The position numbers and the translations under genes were made by a program. Under the pieces are notes generated by a model. The model saw nothing but the letters and a program-made list of their open reading frames with translations, was not told the DNA's origin and ran no database searches. From NCBI GenBank assembly GCA_946411565.1, contig CAMKEM010000018.1:1-47351 (forward strand): a DNA stretch of 47,351 bases. Reading direction: 5' to 3'. This DNA comes from an uncultured Prevotellaceae bacterium (lineage in GTDB: Bacteria; Bacteroidota; Bacteroidia; Bacteroidales; Bacteroidaceae). Within the stretch, counting starts at the first letter, position 1. Each line of letters starts with the position of its first letter. Shown one piece after another: positions 1 to 9,455 of the stretch.

Positions 1-59
1 TTAATATAAGTTATTGATTTTGAAGCGATTAAATATTAATTTAACGCACTATTGAATTA

Positions 60-1022
60 ATGAAAAAGGTTTCAATTCTTATTCCGTGTTTTAATGAGGA
101 GCAATCTCTTCCTTTGCTATATCCAGAGTTAAAGAAACTTATGGACAGTAAGACTATGTATGATTGGGAAGTCCTATTTATTAATGATGGAAGCAAAGAT
201 AATACATTGAATATTATCAAGGCATTACGTTCGGCAGATTGTAGAATAAGTTATGTAAATTTGTCTCGAAACTTTGGAAAGGAAAATGCAATGCTTGCTG
301 GATTTGACTATGTGACAGGAGATTGCATGGTAATCATGGATGCTGATCTTCAGGATCCACCTTCTCTAATTCCTCAAATGTTAGAATACTGGGAACAAGG
401 TTATCAAGACATTTATGCCAGGCGAGCTAATAGAGGAAAAGAGAGTTGGTTGAGAAAAAAATTATCATTGCTTTTTTATAAAATTCTTGATAATTCAACT
501 CGATTTGATGTTCTTCAGAATGTCGGTGATTTCCGTCTGCTTGATAGGCAATGTATAGATGCACTTACACAACTTCGAGAAAGCGAAAGATATACAAAAG
601 GTATGTTCTGCTGGATAGGTTATCGAAAGAAGGAGGTTGTTTTTGATAGAGGTAATCGTATAGCAGGGGAAAGTAATTGGAATTTTTGGAGTCTTTTTAA
701 TTTGGCAATTGAGGGAATCACAAGTTTTACTACTGCACCATTAAGATTTGCATCAATAGCAGGCTTTATTATAGCTGTTATAACATTTTTATATGCTTTA
801 TATTTTTTGACGAAGACTTTGCTGATAGGCGATCCTGTTCCTGGTTTTACAACTTTGATTGTTGTTGTTTTGTTTTTGGGCGGAATTCAACTAATGGCTA
901 TAGGAGTTCTGGGTGAGTATATTGGTAGAATATTCAATGAATCAAAGAATCGTCCGACATATCTTGCAAATGAATATAATGAAGAACGTATATATTGTAA
1001 TAAAAATGAAAAGAATAATTGA
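60..1022 (+). CDS. GtrB/DPM1-like polyprenyl-phosphate glycosyltransferase (GT2)
   Basis: Likely moves a sugar from a nucleotide donor to undecaprenyl phosphate at the inner membrane. The GT-A domain opens with LIPCFNEE (about residues 7-14) and has DADLQDPP at 94-101, the metal/nucleotide site of the DPM1/GtrB/ArnC group. Two hydrophobic helices follow near residues 225-250 and 260-290, ending in GVLGEYIGRIF, the usual tail of this membrane-tethered subgroup. The 320-residue length is normal. The start is the first ATG after an AT-rich leader. The next gene starts inside its 3' end and encodes a GT-C-like membrane protein, a logical user of a polyprenyl-linked sugar. Family is well supported; the sugar is unknown. 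Confidence 0.9.
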   Translation: MKKVSILIPCFNEEQSLPLLYPELKKLMDSKTMYDWEVLFINDGSKDNTLNIIKALRSADCRISYVNLSRNFGKENAMLAGFDYVTGDCMVIMDADLQDPPSLIPQMLEYWEQGYQDIYARRANRGKESWLRKKLSLLFYKILDNSTRFDVLQNVGDFRLLDRQCIDALTQLRESERYTKGMFCWIGYRKKEVVFDRGNRIAGESNWNFWSLFNLAIEGITSFTTAPLRFASIAGFIIAVITFLYALYFLTKTLLIGDPVPGFTTLIVVVLFLGGIQLMAIGVLGEYIGRIFNESKNRPTYLANEYNEERIYCNKNEKNN

Positions 1023-2391
1023 ACGTTTAAAGGAAACAACAATCCCCCACAGACTATTTATGTTTTTTGCTGTAATTATGTTTTTGGGAATGAGCGCAGG
1101 AACATATATGTATAATGACATATATAGTGCATTGTTTGTATTTTTCTTCTCTATTTTAACATTATGGCTTTTCATTAAATATAGAAAGATAGAGATGGAT
1201 ATAAGTAAACAGACTTATCGTTATTCGATGTTAGCCATCTTCTTTCTTTTCTTGTTAATACAGGGTTTCATTGTTTATAATATTCCACTTGGCTATTATA
1301 GTGATTTTATAATTGTAAGAGAACAGGCTATTCATTTATCGCAGGATTATCATATACAACCACAGTTCTATACTTACTTCCATTTTTATCCATATCAGAT
1401 AAATATAGTAATAGTCATAGATTGGCTATATAGAATTCTTGGAGATTATTCACGTGTAGAGCTATTCTCTGCTGCTATTGTGAATATGTCTGCAATACTT
1501 GCAGGAATGACTGTGTTTAATGTTTCACGTAATAAATTGTATGCGTTATTTACTGCAATATTTTGTAATATATTCTCTGTGTTTTGTTTGAAGACATATA
1601 TGCCTTATACTAATAATATAGGAATGATTTTTCCTATATTGATGCTTTATGTTTATTCTGCTGATATTAAGAAACTAAAAAAAATATTGTTAATATCAAT
1701 CATTGTGGTTGTAGGATCGCGTATAAAGATTACGACGATAATACCATTTATAGGTTTGGTTCTAATTGAAGCATATTATATATTGAAGACACGTCACTAT
1801 AAGACTTTAGCTTTATCTGTTGGAACAATAGTTGTATTATATGGTTGTTTTATCACTTTGCATAATGCTTTACTCAATAAAATGGAGTATAAAGACGATC
1901 CTGTATTAAAGCATGGTTTCGTGTATTACTTCGCGATGGGGCAGAATAGTGAGACTGCTGGCCAATATAGTAAAGAAATAGGAACTTTAGGAGATTCTAT
2001 ATATCAAATTAGAAGTATGAATGGTGATGAATATTTCCGAGATAAGGCGATATCTTATGTCAAAGAACGTAGTATTATTGGGCATATTAAATTTTTTGTT
2101 GGAAAGATAGCCTATTGTTGGGGAGAGGTTAGGCTAGATCATCTAAAGATTTGCCGTTATGACAATATATTAATAGCAATTCAGCATTATACATGGTATT
2201 TTGCATTGATGTTAATGTGTCTCGGTGTTTTTCTTATTCGTCATAAGAAATATATGGTGTTTTTTCTTGGTATTATAGGTGTTGTTGCATATCTGTATCT
2301 TTCTGAAGCCGGAGCTAGATATGCTATTATGTATGCACCTATTGTTTTTGCAATGATGGGATGGACAATGTCAATACTCAAGAAAATATGA
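1006..2391 (+). CDS. Polytopic membrane protein, GT-C-like glycosyltransferase
   Basis: A 461-residue integral membrane protein with about ten hydrophobic segments and a large loop after the first helices. This fits a GT-C fold transferase (GT39/GtrC-like) that uses polyprenyl-phosphate sugars. No short diagnostic motif was found, so the family call rests on topology and on its partner, the GtrB-like gene just upstream, which it overlaps by 17 bp. An open frame begins earlier (913), but it runs antiparallel to nothing meaningful in the upstream gene. The ATG at 1006 gives a normal cytoplasmic N-terminus (MKRIIERLKE) before the first helix. Its stop overlaps the next ATG as ATGA. It could instead be a polymerase or flippase-like protein. 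Confidence 0.65.
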   Translation: MKRIIERLKETTIPHRLFMFFAVIMFLGMSAGTYMYNDIYSALFVFFFSILTLWLFIKYRKIEMDISKQTYRYSMLAIFFLFLLIQGFIVYNIPLGYYSDFIIVREQAIHLSQDYHIQPQFYTYFHFYPYQINIVIVIDWLYRILGDYSRVELFSAAIVNMSAILAGMTVFNVSRNKLYALFTAIFCNIFSVFCLKTYMPYTNNIGMIFPILMLYVYSADIKKLKKILLISIIVVVGSRIKITTIIPFIGLVLIEAYYILKTRHYKTLALSVGTIVVLYGCFITLHNALLNKMEYKDDPVLKHGFVYYFAMGQNSETAGQYSKEIGTLGDSIYQIRSMNGDEYFRDKAISYVKERSIIGHIKFFVGKIAYCWGEVRLDHLKICRYDNILIAIQHYTWYFALMLMCLGVFLIRHKKYMVFFLGIIGVVAYLYLSEAGARYAIMYAPIVFAMMGWTMSILKKI

Positions 2392-3323
2392 CTTACGCAC
2401 CAATAGCATTATTTACATATAATAGGGCTGACCATACTCAAAAGGCTGTAGGGTCTTTGCTTCAAAATGAAGAAGCAAAATATTCTGAATTGTTTATTTT
2501 CTCTGATGGCGCAAAGAATGATAAAGCTGTTGAAGGAGTAAAGAAGAATCGTGAGTATATTCATGAGGTTAAGAAACTGGAGGGAATAGCTTTTAAGACC
2601 GTCACTATTATTGAGCGTGAAAAGAATTGGGGATTAGCAAAAAGTTTGATTGCGGGTATAACAGAACTTATAGACAAATATGGTCGAGTTATTGTGGTAG
2701 AGGATGATCTTATCCTTTCACCATATTTCCTTCAATTCATGAATAATGCTTTGGATAAGTATGAATGGGATGATAGGGTCGGAGCAGTTTCTGCATATCT
2801 TAATCCTATTGATTGTAAAGCTCCGGAGACTTTCTTCTTACGTTATTTTGCTTGTTGGGGTTGGGCTGTATGGAAGAGATCTTGGAATCTACTTAATACT
2901 GATTCAAGAGAACTTTTACGTCAGTTAAGATGGAAAAAACGAGACTTTGATATTGATAATTCTGGACCTTTCTATGGGTTGCTCTATTGTCAGAAATTAG
3001 GATTGGTGGATTCATGGGCGGTATTGTTCTATGCTTCTTTATTCTTGAAGAATAAATATGTGTTGTATCCTGGCATTTCTTGTGCTCAGATAGGAGGTGT
3101 TGATGGTTCTGGAACTCATTCTGGTAATAATCAAGATATGTTTAATGTAACAATGTCTAACAGATCTATATGTCTTGATGATATTCCAGTTATGGAAGAT
3201 AGGGTTATGTATGATGCATTTGCAAGATTTAATAGCAAGTGGCTTCATCAACCTGTCATGAGAAAACGGTTCGAATTGTTTAAATCTTTTGTTAGACGAG
3301 TAATAGGTCTTGACTATAAATAG
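2388..3323 (+). CDS. GT2 glycosyltransferase (HlpA-like group)
   Basis: A 311-residue cytoplasmic glycosyltransferase. It begins with PIALFTYNRADHTQKAV, the start of the GT-A group related to eukaryotic GnT-I and often annotated hemolytic protein HlpA-like. VVEDDLILSP provides the acidic metal site, and RYFACWGWAVWKRSW is typical of the group. The ATG at 2388 forms an ATGA overlap with the upstream stop, suggesting translational coupling. A longer in-frame start at 2361 lies inside the upstream gene and adds only nine residues. It probably adds one sugar of the repeat unit; substrate unknown. Confidence 0.82.
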   Translation: MTYAPIALFTYNRADHTQKAVGSLLQNEEAKYSELFIFSDGAKNDKAVEGVKKNREYIHEVKKLEGIAFKTVTIIEREKNWGLAKSLIAGITELIDKYGRVIVVEDDLILSPYFLQFMNNALDKYEWDDRVGAVSAYLNPIDCKAPETFFLRYFACWGWAVWKRSWNLLNTDSRELLRQLRWKKRDFDIDNSGPFYGLLYCQKLGLVDSWAVLFYASLFLKNKYVLYPGISCAQIGGVDGSGTHSGNNQDMFNVTMSNRSICLDDIPVMEDRVMYDAFARFNSKWLHQPVMRKRFELFKSFVRRVIGLDYK

Positions 3324-3325
3324 AT

Positions 3326-3892
3326 ATGATAAAATCACGAGATGATTTAAAATGTTACCTTGAAGCCGATGGGCGAAATTATTGGCATATCAAGAGTTCA
3401 TGGATAAAAAGAATGTATGCACATCTTTTTACCGATTCTATTAATGATCAGACAAAGATATGGAGCTATATATATAATCTAAGACACTTAGAGTATCATA
3501 TTAATAACAAGGGAATTATAAATAAAATAGGTTATATATATTATGCGCATAAGGTACGGCAGTTAAGTCGCATAACTGGATTTCAGATTCCTCCAAATAC
3601 GTGTGGTAAAGGTTTGACTATTTGGCATTTTGGCACTATCATTGTAAATGCAAATGCTAAAATTGGTGATTATGCTACATTTCGTCCTCCACTTACAATT
3701 GGGCATACAGAAAATGGAGGTGTACCGGTTATTGGTGATCATGTTACAATTAATGGTGGTGCAAGTGTGGTTGGCGAAATAGAAATTGGTGATAATGTTA
3801 TAATCGCTCCCAATGCAGCTGTTGTTAAGAGTGTACCGTCTAATGTCGTTGTTGGTGGTATTCCTGCAAAAATCATAAAAGAAATTTCGTAA
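3326..3892 (+). CDS. Serine acetyltransferase-like hexapeptide acyltransferase
   Basis: A 188-residue protein whose second half is a left-handed beta-helix of hexapeptide repeats (IGDYATF, IGDHVTI, IGDNVII, then VVVGGIPAKII). The arrangement resembles CysE-type serine O-acetyltransferases, as does the GKGLTIWHFGTIIVN segment, but such CysE-like proteins in polysaccharide clusters often O-acetylate sugars. The N-terminal 80 residues are helical and carry no recognised motif. It starts 2 bp after the previous stop and its own stop abuts the next ATG. Sugar acetylation is inferred from context, and a housekeeping cysteine role cannot be excluded. Confidence 0.8.
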   Translation: MIKSRDDLKCYLEADGRNYWHIKSSWIKRMYAHLFTDSINDQTKIWSYIYNLRHLEYHINNKGIINKIGYIYYAHKVRQLSRITGFQIPPNTCGKGLTIWHFGTIIVNANAKIGDYATFRPPLTIGHTENGGVPVIGDHVTINGGASVVGEIEIGDNVIIAPNAAVVKSVPSNVVVGGIPAKIIKEIS

Positions 3893-5152
3893 ATGCGAGT
3901 ACTTTGGTTCACAAATTCTCCCTGTAATTATGGAAAGGGAAATCGTTATAATGGTGGAGGTTGGATGACTGCATTACAAGATGGGATAACCACCTCAAAT
4001 ATTTCTGCAGAAGAAAGTATAGAGTTGGGAATTTCTTTTGTGATGAATGATCAACCAGAAAGAGTAGAACAAGGGGAAGTTACATATTATCCTGTACCAT
4101 TAGATGTAAAGTCAATGAAAGATAAGATTATGGATGCTTTACATCCTAATGATGTTCATCGGGATAAAGTTCTTTGGACTCATTATATCTCTCATTTTAA
4201 ACGTGTAATCGATGATTTCCAGCCAGATGTAATAGAGGTATTTGGTTCCGAGTTATATATGGGATTGGCTTCTTTTGCGACAAATAAACCATGCGTCTTG
4301 CATATTCAAGGATTACTTTCACAATATATTCATATATTTCTGCCTCCTGGTGTTTCTCGCATGAAATACATCTTTAAAGATGGTATAGCAAAAGCATGGG
4401 GAAACTGGCAGTTCTTGAATTATTGGAATCGAAGTGTGTATCGTGAGAAGAGTATATTGAAGAATGTTAATCATGTTATAGGTCGCACTGATTGGGATCG
4501 TCAGCTTATGGCGATTTTAAATCCTCATGCACAATATCATTATGGAGGTGAGATACTTCGTGCTGAGTTCTATGCCAAGCAAGAGCGTCAGATACCACAA
4601 AAGTTGACAATCGTTTCTACTATATCACTTCCTCCATATAAGGGGTATGATTTGTTGCTGAAAATTGCTAAGATATTGAATGAGGAAGTCAAGATAGATT
4701 TTGAATGGAAAGTTTATGGGAATGTTGATCCAAGGTTAGCCGAATCATTGACAAAGATAAAGCATGGACATGTGAATGTAAAGCTTTGTGGTGTGGCATC
4801 TGCGATGCAACTGAAAGAAGCAATTCTGAATGCTACCGTGTATGTTCATCCTTCTTATACCGAGAATAGTCCAAATAGTATTTGTGAGGCTCAGATTCTT
4901 GGTGTTCCTGTTATTGCTACGAATGTTGGAGGAACAAATTCGCTTGTTGAAGACGGAAAGAGCGGCTTACTTTTTCCTGCAACAGATCCATATATAGGAG
5001 TAGCTCATATCATGCGACTATATAAGGATAAGCAGGCGAATATTGCTATTGGAAACAATGCCAGGAATATTGCATTGTTGCGACATGATAAAAGAACGAT
5101 AGTAAAACAACTGATACAAACATATAAAGATGTTATGCAGCATGATAGATAA
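3893..5152 (+). CDS. GT4-type glycosyltransferase
   Basis: A 419-residue GT-B fold transferase. The C-terminal half has the retaining GT4 signature: HPSYTENSPNSICEAQILG followed by PVIATNVGGTNSLVEDGKSGLL, which carries the conserved E-x7-E donor-binding region. The N-terminal half begins with MRVLWFTNSPC and a Gly-rich loop. The ATG directly follows the upstream TAA. Its 3' end overlaps the next acyltransferase start. Likely cytoplasmic addition of a hexose to the lipid-linked repeat; donor not predictable. Confidence 0.88.
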   Translation: MRVLWFTNSPCNYGKGNRYNGGGWMTALQDGITTSNISAEESIELGISFVMNDQPERVEQGEVTYYPVPLDVKSMKDKIMDALHPNDVHRDKVLWTHYISHFKRVIDDFQPDVIEVFGSELYMGLASFATNKPCVLHIQGLLSQYIHIFLPPGVSRMKYIFKDGIAKAWGNWQFLNYWNRSVYREKSILKNVNHVIGRTDWDRQLMAILNPHAQYHYGGEILRAEFYAKQERQIPQKLTIVSTISLPPYKGYDLLLKIAKILNEEVKIDFEWKVYGNVDPRLAESLTKIKHGHVNVKLCGVASAMQLKEAILNATVYVHPSYTENSPNSICEAQILGVPVIATNVGGTNSLVEDGKSGLLFPATDPYIGVAHIMRLYKDKQANIAIGNNARNIALLRHDKRTIVKQLIQTYKDVMQHDR

Positions 5153-5729
5153 ACTATTAAAGTTTCCTTCTGTACTTCGTTTGAAGTATAGTTCAAAATA
5201 TTATAGGTGGCAATTTCGAAAGAAGGGCATAACATTCGGCAATAATATGTCTATAATGGGAAGTATCTCCGTTATAGGTCTGGGTAAAATAGTTATTGGT
5301 GATAATTTTTGTATGACAAGTGGTGAACATATAAATCCAATTTCCGCTAACATGCAAGCTTCATTCTTTACAGATTCGCCTGATGCTCAAATACGAATTG
5401 GGGATAATGTGGGAATGAGCAGTACCAGAATTTGGATCCATAAGGGACTTATTATAGGAAACAATGTGAAGATTGGTGGAGGTGTTCTTTTGATAGATAC
5501 AGATTGTCATCCTATAGATTATTTAGTTCGTAGAAATTCTAATGAAGGAACATGTTCTTCTCCTATATTTATAGAAGATGATGTTTGGATAGGTGCCCAG
5601 AGTATTATTCTTAAAGGTGTTACTATTGGGGCAAGAAGCATTATTGGAGCTGGAAGTGTTGTAACGAAAAGCATACCTTCCGATAGCATAGCAGCAGGAA
5701 ATCCTTGTAAAGTGATTAAACGGTTATGA
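5142..5729 (+). CDS. Hexapeptide O-acyltransferase
   Basis: A 195-residue left-handed beta-helix protein with repeats from about residue 30 (IVIGDNF, IRIGDNVGM, LIIGNNVKIGGGVLL). It has the active-site segment DTDCHPIDY and the closing block IFIEDDVWIGAQSIILKGVTIG...IPSDSIAAGNPCKVI. This is the maltose/galactoside acetyltransferase-like group common in O-antigen and capsule clusters. Two starts are possible, 5130 and 5142; the later one gives the cleaner start MIDKLLKF and overlaps the upstream gene by 11 bp. It probably acetylates a sugar of the repeat unit. Confidence 0.83.
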   Translation: MIDKLLKFPSVLRLKYSSKYYRWQFRKKGITFGNNMSIMGSISVIGLGKIVIGDNFCMTSGEHINPISANMQASFFTDSPDAQIRIGDNVGMSSTRIWIHKGLIIGNNVKIGGGVLLIDTDCHPIDYLVRRNSNEGTCSSPIFIEDDVWIGAQSIILKGVTIGARSIIGAGSVVTKSIPSDSIAAGNPCKVIKRL

Positions 5730-6247
5730 TTATGTTAAAAATATTTGTTGATTCGATAAAGGAACGTTTGAATTCTTGGATGTCTTCAAGATATGTTATG
5801 ACCTCTTGTGGCTATAAAAAATACTATAAATTACATGTTTGTGGAAATAAGTTGAAATTAGGAAGAGATGTTTATATTGGATCAAATGCAACAATACTAT
5901 GTACATTTAATAATGTGGAAATTGCTGACCATGTTGTAATAGGACCTAATCTGACAATTGTAGAGAATAATCATATATTCAATGTTGTAGGCAAATATAT
6001 TAAGGATTGTGGCTTGACGAAAGATGGAGGAGTGAAAATCGAAACAGATTGCTGGATAGGAGCAAATGTTACTATTTTGGCGGGAGTGACAATTGGGCGA
6101 GGATGTGTTATCGGTGCTTGTTCTTGTGTGACACGCTCGTTACCACCATATTCTATAGCTGTTGGTACACCTGCGAGAGTTGTAAAAAGAAGGTTTACGG
6201 AAACTGAAATTCTAGAACATGAAAGTTGCTTACATATTGATAAATGA
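5726..6247 (+). CDS. Hexapeptide O-acyltransferase
   Basis: A 173-residue beta-helix acyltransferase, the third hexapeptide protein in about 3 kb. It has VYIGSNATIL, VVIGPNLTIVENNH (with the catalytic His region) and CWIGANVTILAGVTIGRGCVIGA, then SIAVGTPARVVKRRF at the end. The ATGA overlap with the preceding stop supports 5726; a second ATG at 5732 is also possible. It closely resembles the gene at 15932 in layout, including the ...EHECLL-like C-terminus (here EHESCL), so the two may be diverged paralogues. Confidence 0.83.
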   Translation: MIMLKIFVDSIKERLNSWMSSRYVMTSCGYKKYYKLHVCGNKLKLGRDVYIGSNATILCTFNNVEIADHVVIGPNLTIVENNHIFNVVGKYIKDCGLTKDGGVKIETDCWIGANVTILAGVTIGRGCVIGACSCVTRSLPPYSIAVGTPARVVKRRFTETEILEHESCLHIDK

Positions 6248-6330
6248 GAGAATATTATAGTTCGTTAAGTAAAGTCGTATGATTTAAGATGTTCTTTTTA
6301 TGTTGAAAGTGATTTCAGATTATTAAAAAT

Positions 6331-7185
6331 ATGGATATAGTTTTTAATGTTGATAATGGATATGTTCGTCATATGTGTGTAACGATACTATCTATACTTG
6401 ATAAAAATCCCAATGAAATTATTACTTTCCATATTGTGACTTGTGGGTTGTCTGAAGAAAATAGTAAATATGTGTCTTCATTGATAATGGAACGTCATGG
6501 GGCGGTTAAGTTTTATGATGTTGACATAAAGACATTAAATAAATTCTCGGTAGGTAAACTTACTGGCAATCCTAATATTTCTTATGCTGCATATCTTCGT
6601 CTGTTTATCCCTGATTTATTGCCCAAAAACATAGCTAGGGCTTTATATCTTGATTGTGATATTGTTGTAATAAATAGTTTGGTTGGATTATGGAATATAG
6701 ATATTAGGCAATATTGTCTTGCCGCTTTAGATGATTATGGAAATGCACAAGAATCTGGAGCTATACGTATGGGTCTTGACGTGGGATTTAAATACTTCAA
6801 TTCTGGTGTTATGCTTATAAATCTTCAAAAACTTCGTGATATGAATTTTATTGAGAAGGTGCAAGATTTTCTCGTAACTGATGGATATAGAATTTTGATG
6901 CATGATCAGGATATTCTAAATGGGTTACTTTATAAACAAAGATTGCCTTTAGAGGAACGTTGGAATATGATGCGTAATACAGATAATACAACAGACTATA
7001 GCATTATTCATTTTGCAGGGTTAAAACCATGGTATGTCGAGTGTCCACATCCTTTGAAGTATATATATTATCATTATTTGACTATGACCAAATGGGCTAA
7101 TGAAAAACCTGTTCATTGCCATTCTAGATTACAAAGAATCAAGACTTGGGTAAAGTCGATTCTTATAAAAAAATGTAATCCATAA
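6331..7185 (+). CDS. GT8 family glycosyltransferase
   Basis: A 284-residue retaining transferase of the LgtC/RfaJ type. It starts with MDIVFNVDNGYVRHMCVTILSIL and has the DxD motif in LYLDCDIVV (Asp108 and Asp110). It also has FNSGVMLINL, MHDQDILNGLL and the late IIHFAGLKPW motif that binds donor phosphate. Length and motif order match the family, which usually uses UDP-galactose or UDP-glucose. It sits 83 bp after the preceding acyltransferase, a gap without an obvious promoter. Confidence 0.92.
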   Translation: MDIVFNVDNGYVRHMCVTILSILDKNPNEIITFHIVTCGLSEENSKYVSSLIMERHGAVKFYDVDIKTLNKFSVGKLTGNPNISYAAYLRLFIPDLLPKNIARALYLDCDIVVINSLVGLWNIDIRQYCLAALDDYGNAQESGAIRMGLDVGFKYFNSGVMLINLQKLRDMNFIEKVQDFLVTDGYRILMHDQDILNGLLYKQRLPLEERWNMMRNTDNTTDYSIIHFAGLKPWYVECPHPLKYIYYHYLTMTKWANEKPVHCHSRLQRIKTWVKSILIKKCNP

Positions 7186-7276
7186 GTAGTAATATCGTGT
7201 TTTAGGGGCAGGTTTATCTATGTAATTAATTAAGATGTGTAGAATCGTTGGTTCATTATTTTTTTAGTTTGTGAAT

Positions 7277-8368
7277 ATGGATAGTAACAATGTAAAATTG
7301 AGTGTAATACTTCCATGTTATAATGTTGCTCTGTATATAAAGCGGGCAATGGATAGCATTTTGATGCAAGACTTTAGTGATTATGAAATTATCATCGTAA
7401 ATGATGGCTCTCCTGATAATTTGCTTGAAGTTTGTGAAAAATGGAATGATTTACCTAATGTCAGAATTCTTACTACTCCCAATCAAGGGGTTGCACAGGC
7501 TCGTAATGAAGGATTGAATATTGCCAAGGGCGAGTATATATATTTTATGGATCCTGACGATTACTTGAATCAGGGATTGTTTTCTACGATATATAGAAAA
7601 GCTAAGGAAGAAGATTGTGATGCTATATATTTTGGATGTAGAACAATTGAGGAATATCGTGGAAACTGGACATACGATACTATAACGAAGGAATGCTGTT
7701 ATGATTCCCATGAATCCATAATGAAAGATTGCATACACAAGTTCATTGGATTTGGACAGAGAGATTTCGATAATTGGATGCATGATAATCCATGGAAAAA
7801 CAAGGAATTTGCATCTGTATGGCGCTTTATGTTTAGACGTTCATTGCTTGAGGAAAATAACATAAGTTTCTCTAAGGGGGTGAAACTAAGTGAGGACAAG
7901 TATTTTGTTTTGAATGTACTGCTTCATTCAACTAAAGTTTGTGCTGTGGAAGATGTCTTCTACAACTATATAATGAGAGCTAATGGTGGATTGGTAAATT
8001 CTCTTTCAAATAGTAAGAATCTGCTTAAGGCAAAGATTGATGGAGTGGTAGAGAGAGCAAAGTTACGCACCATCGCCAAAACTTTATATGGTGAGGATAT
8101 TTTTTCTATGTATAGTGGTACTGTTGTCCTTGGTGCTGTAGAAATTGCTGTTCGTGGTGCGAAATTGCCAATAAGTACGTGTCTTAAGGATGTAAGAACT
8201 TATATGGCGCTTGACGATGTAAAAGAGGCGTGTCGTTCTATATCGCTTGGTGGTTTGCCACTTAAATTCAGAGTTCCTTCTATAATGGTCAAGTATCGCA
8301 TGGCATCTTTACTTGTCGTATTGATTCATTTGGCAGATAAGTTCGGGGTAAAGTTGAGTGCCTTTTGA
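7277..8368 (+). CDS. GT2 family glycosyltransferase
   Basis: A 363-residue GT-A transferase. KLSVILPCYNVALYIKRAM opens the domain, IIVNDGSPDN is the nucleotide loop, and FMDPDDYL carries the DxD-like acidic pair. ASVWRFMFRRSLL and KLSEDKYFVLN are typical of the WcaA/EpsJ-type group. A GTG at 7271 is in frame two codons earlier; the ATG is preferred. The C-terminal 100 residues are hydrophobic-amphipathic, possibly a membrane-association region. The next gene starts just past its stop. Confidence 0.88.
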   Translation: MDSNNVKLSVILPCYNVALYIKRAMDSILMQDFSDYEIIIVNDGSPDNLLEVCEKWNDLPNVRILTTPNQGVAQARNEGLNIAKGEYIYFMDPDDYLNQGLFSTIYRKAKEEDCDAIYFGCRTIEEYRGNWTYDTITKECCYDSHESIMKDCIHKFIGFGQRDFDNWMHDNPWKNKEFASVWRFMFRRSLLEENNISFSKGVKLSEDKYFVLNVLLHSTKVCAVEDVFYNYIMRANGGLVNSLSNSKNLLKAKIDGVVERAKLRTIAKTLYGEDIFSMYSGTVVLGAVEIAVRGAKLPISTCLKDVRTYMALDDVKEACRSISLGGLPLKFRVPSIMVKYRMASLLVVLIHLADKFGVKLSAF

Positions 8369-8379
8369 TTTTTGAGAAT

Positions 8380-9321
8380 ATGGGAAAGTTGCTAAAAATA
8401 GTTCCGCCATATATTCATCCTGGGCATCTTAACTTTAAATATCCTGCATTCGAGGGATTGTCTACTTGTGGTTTACAAACTGCGAAAAGCCATTTCCCTT
8501 GGAAAATTCTACATCATTGGGCTTTCCTGTATGAAATACCGCGTATTTCTGTAAATAAAAAGACCGCAGTTCTAATGTTTGTAGAACCAGTCTCTATTAC
8601 ATTTGATACATTCCCTTATTATGCTACTCATGAAGTGATACCATTCATCTGGGATTGTTGGCCTTGTTATTATGTCAAGATGGAGGCATGGTTTAATAGA
8701 CATAAAATCCGTACTGCAATCTTTACTTCCCGTATGGAGATGGATGAGATGCAGATACGTTGTCCACAAGTAAAAATGCTATGGTGTCCCGAAGCTGTTG
8801 ATGCTTCTCTATATAAAAAAGGTAAACTTCTCAAGGATAGGAATATTAATCTGTTGGAATTTGGACGCTCTAATGAGCGTGTACTAGGCAAACCGACGAT
8901 AGGCAATCATGTATGTACATACGTGGATGGCAAGTTCATATATTCAAATGAGGAATTGTTTGATGCAATGGGGGATGCAAGGATAACGGTTTGTCTGCCT
9001 AAGAGCATGACACACCCTGATGTGGCACGAGGTATAGAAACATTGACGCAGAGATATTGGGAAGCAATGCTTTCGCGAATGGTTATTGTTGGTCATGCTC
9101 CAAAGGAATTGATAGATATATGTGGATATAATCCGGTTTTGGAATTGCCTGATGATATGGAGCAAATCAATTCTTTTTTTCTTGATATCTTAAACAATAT
9201 TGAAGATTATCAGGAATTGGTGGATAAGAATCGGCAGACTGCTCTAGAAAAGGGAATTTGGTCTATAAGAATGAAAGATGTTGTAAAATGGTTGGATAAT
9301 ATCGGATATACGATAAAGTAG
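8380..9321 (+). CDS. GT-B glycosyltransferase (GT1/GT4-like)
   Basis: A 313-residue protein without a textbook N-terminal motif. Its last third has RYWEAMLSRMVIVGHAPKEL and then a Gly-Tyr-Asn segment, resembling the donor-binding end of CgeB-like and GT4 transferases. FIWDCWPCYY and AIFTSRMEMDEM in the middle also fit. A TTG at 8365 extends the frame back into the upstream stop; the ATG at 8380 is chosen. It is the last gene before the inverted-repeat unit, whose left edge lies about 10 bp past its stop. Confidence 0.68.
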   Translation: MGKLLKIVPPYIHPGHLNFKYPAFEGLSTCGLQTAKSHFPWKILHHWAFLYEIPRISVNKKTAVLMFVEPVSITFDTFPYYATHEVIPFIWDCWPCYYVKMEAWFNRHKIRTAIFTSRMEMDEMQIRCPQVKMLWCPEAVDASLYKKGKLLKDRNINLLEFGRSNERVLGKPTIGNHVCTYVDGKFIYSNEELFDAMGDARITVCLPKSMTHPDVARGIETLTQRYWEAMLSRMVIVGHAPKELIDICGYNPVLELPDDMEQINSFFLDILNNIEDYQELVDKNRQTALEKGIWSIRMKDVVKWLDNIGYTIK

Positions 9322-9331
9322 AGATTTTTTT

Positions 9332-9452
9332 ACAGGAAAAACAGAATTAACTCTACACTCTACACCAGACATAAGATAAAGACTTGTTTTTAAGTGAGAT
9401 ATAGCGGTGTAGAGTTGCAATCAACTCTACACCAACTCTACATCTCTACACC
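9332..9452. repeat. Left terminal inverted repeat with CTCTACAC iterons
   Basis: Contains the 8-mer CTCTACAC or its complement at 9351, 9358, 9407, 9425 and 9444, plus a one-base variant at 9436. The segment 9406-9433 is itself a small palindrome (GGTGTAGAGTTG...CAACTCTACACC). It begins about 10 bp after the upstream stop and ends 3 bp before the stop of the enclosed gene. Confidence 0.85.
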
Positions 9453-9455
9453 ATT

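Noticed and set aside
913..1005. N-terminal extension of the GT-C-like protein
   Set aside because: It lies wholly inside the upstream gene and adds no membrane or domain feature; the ATG at 1006 gives a normal start.
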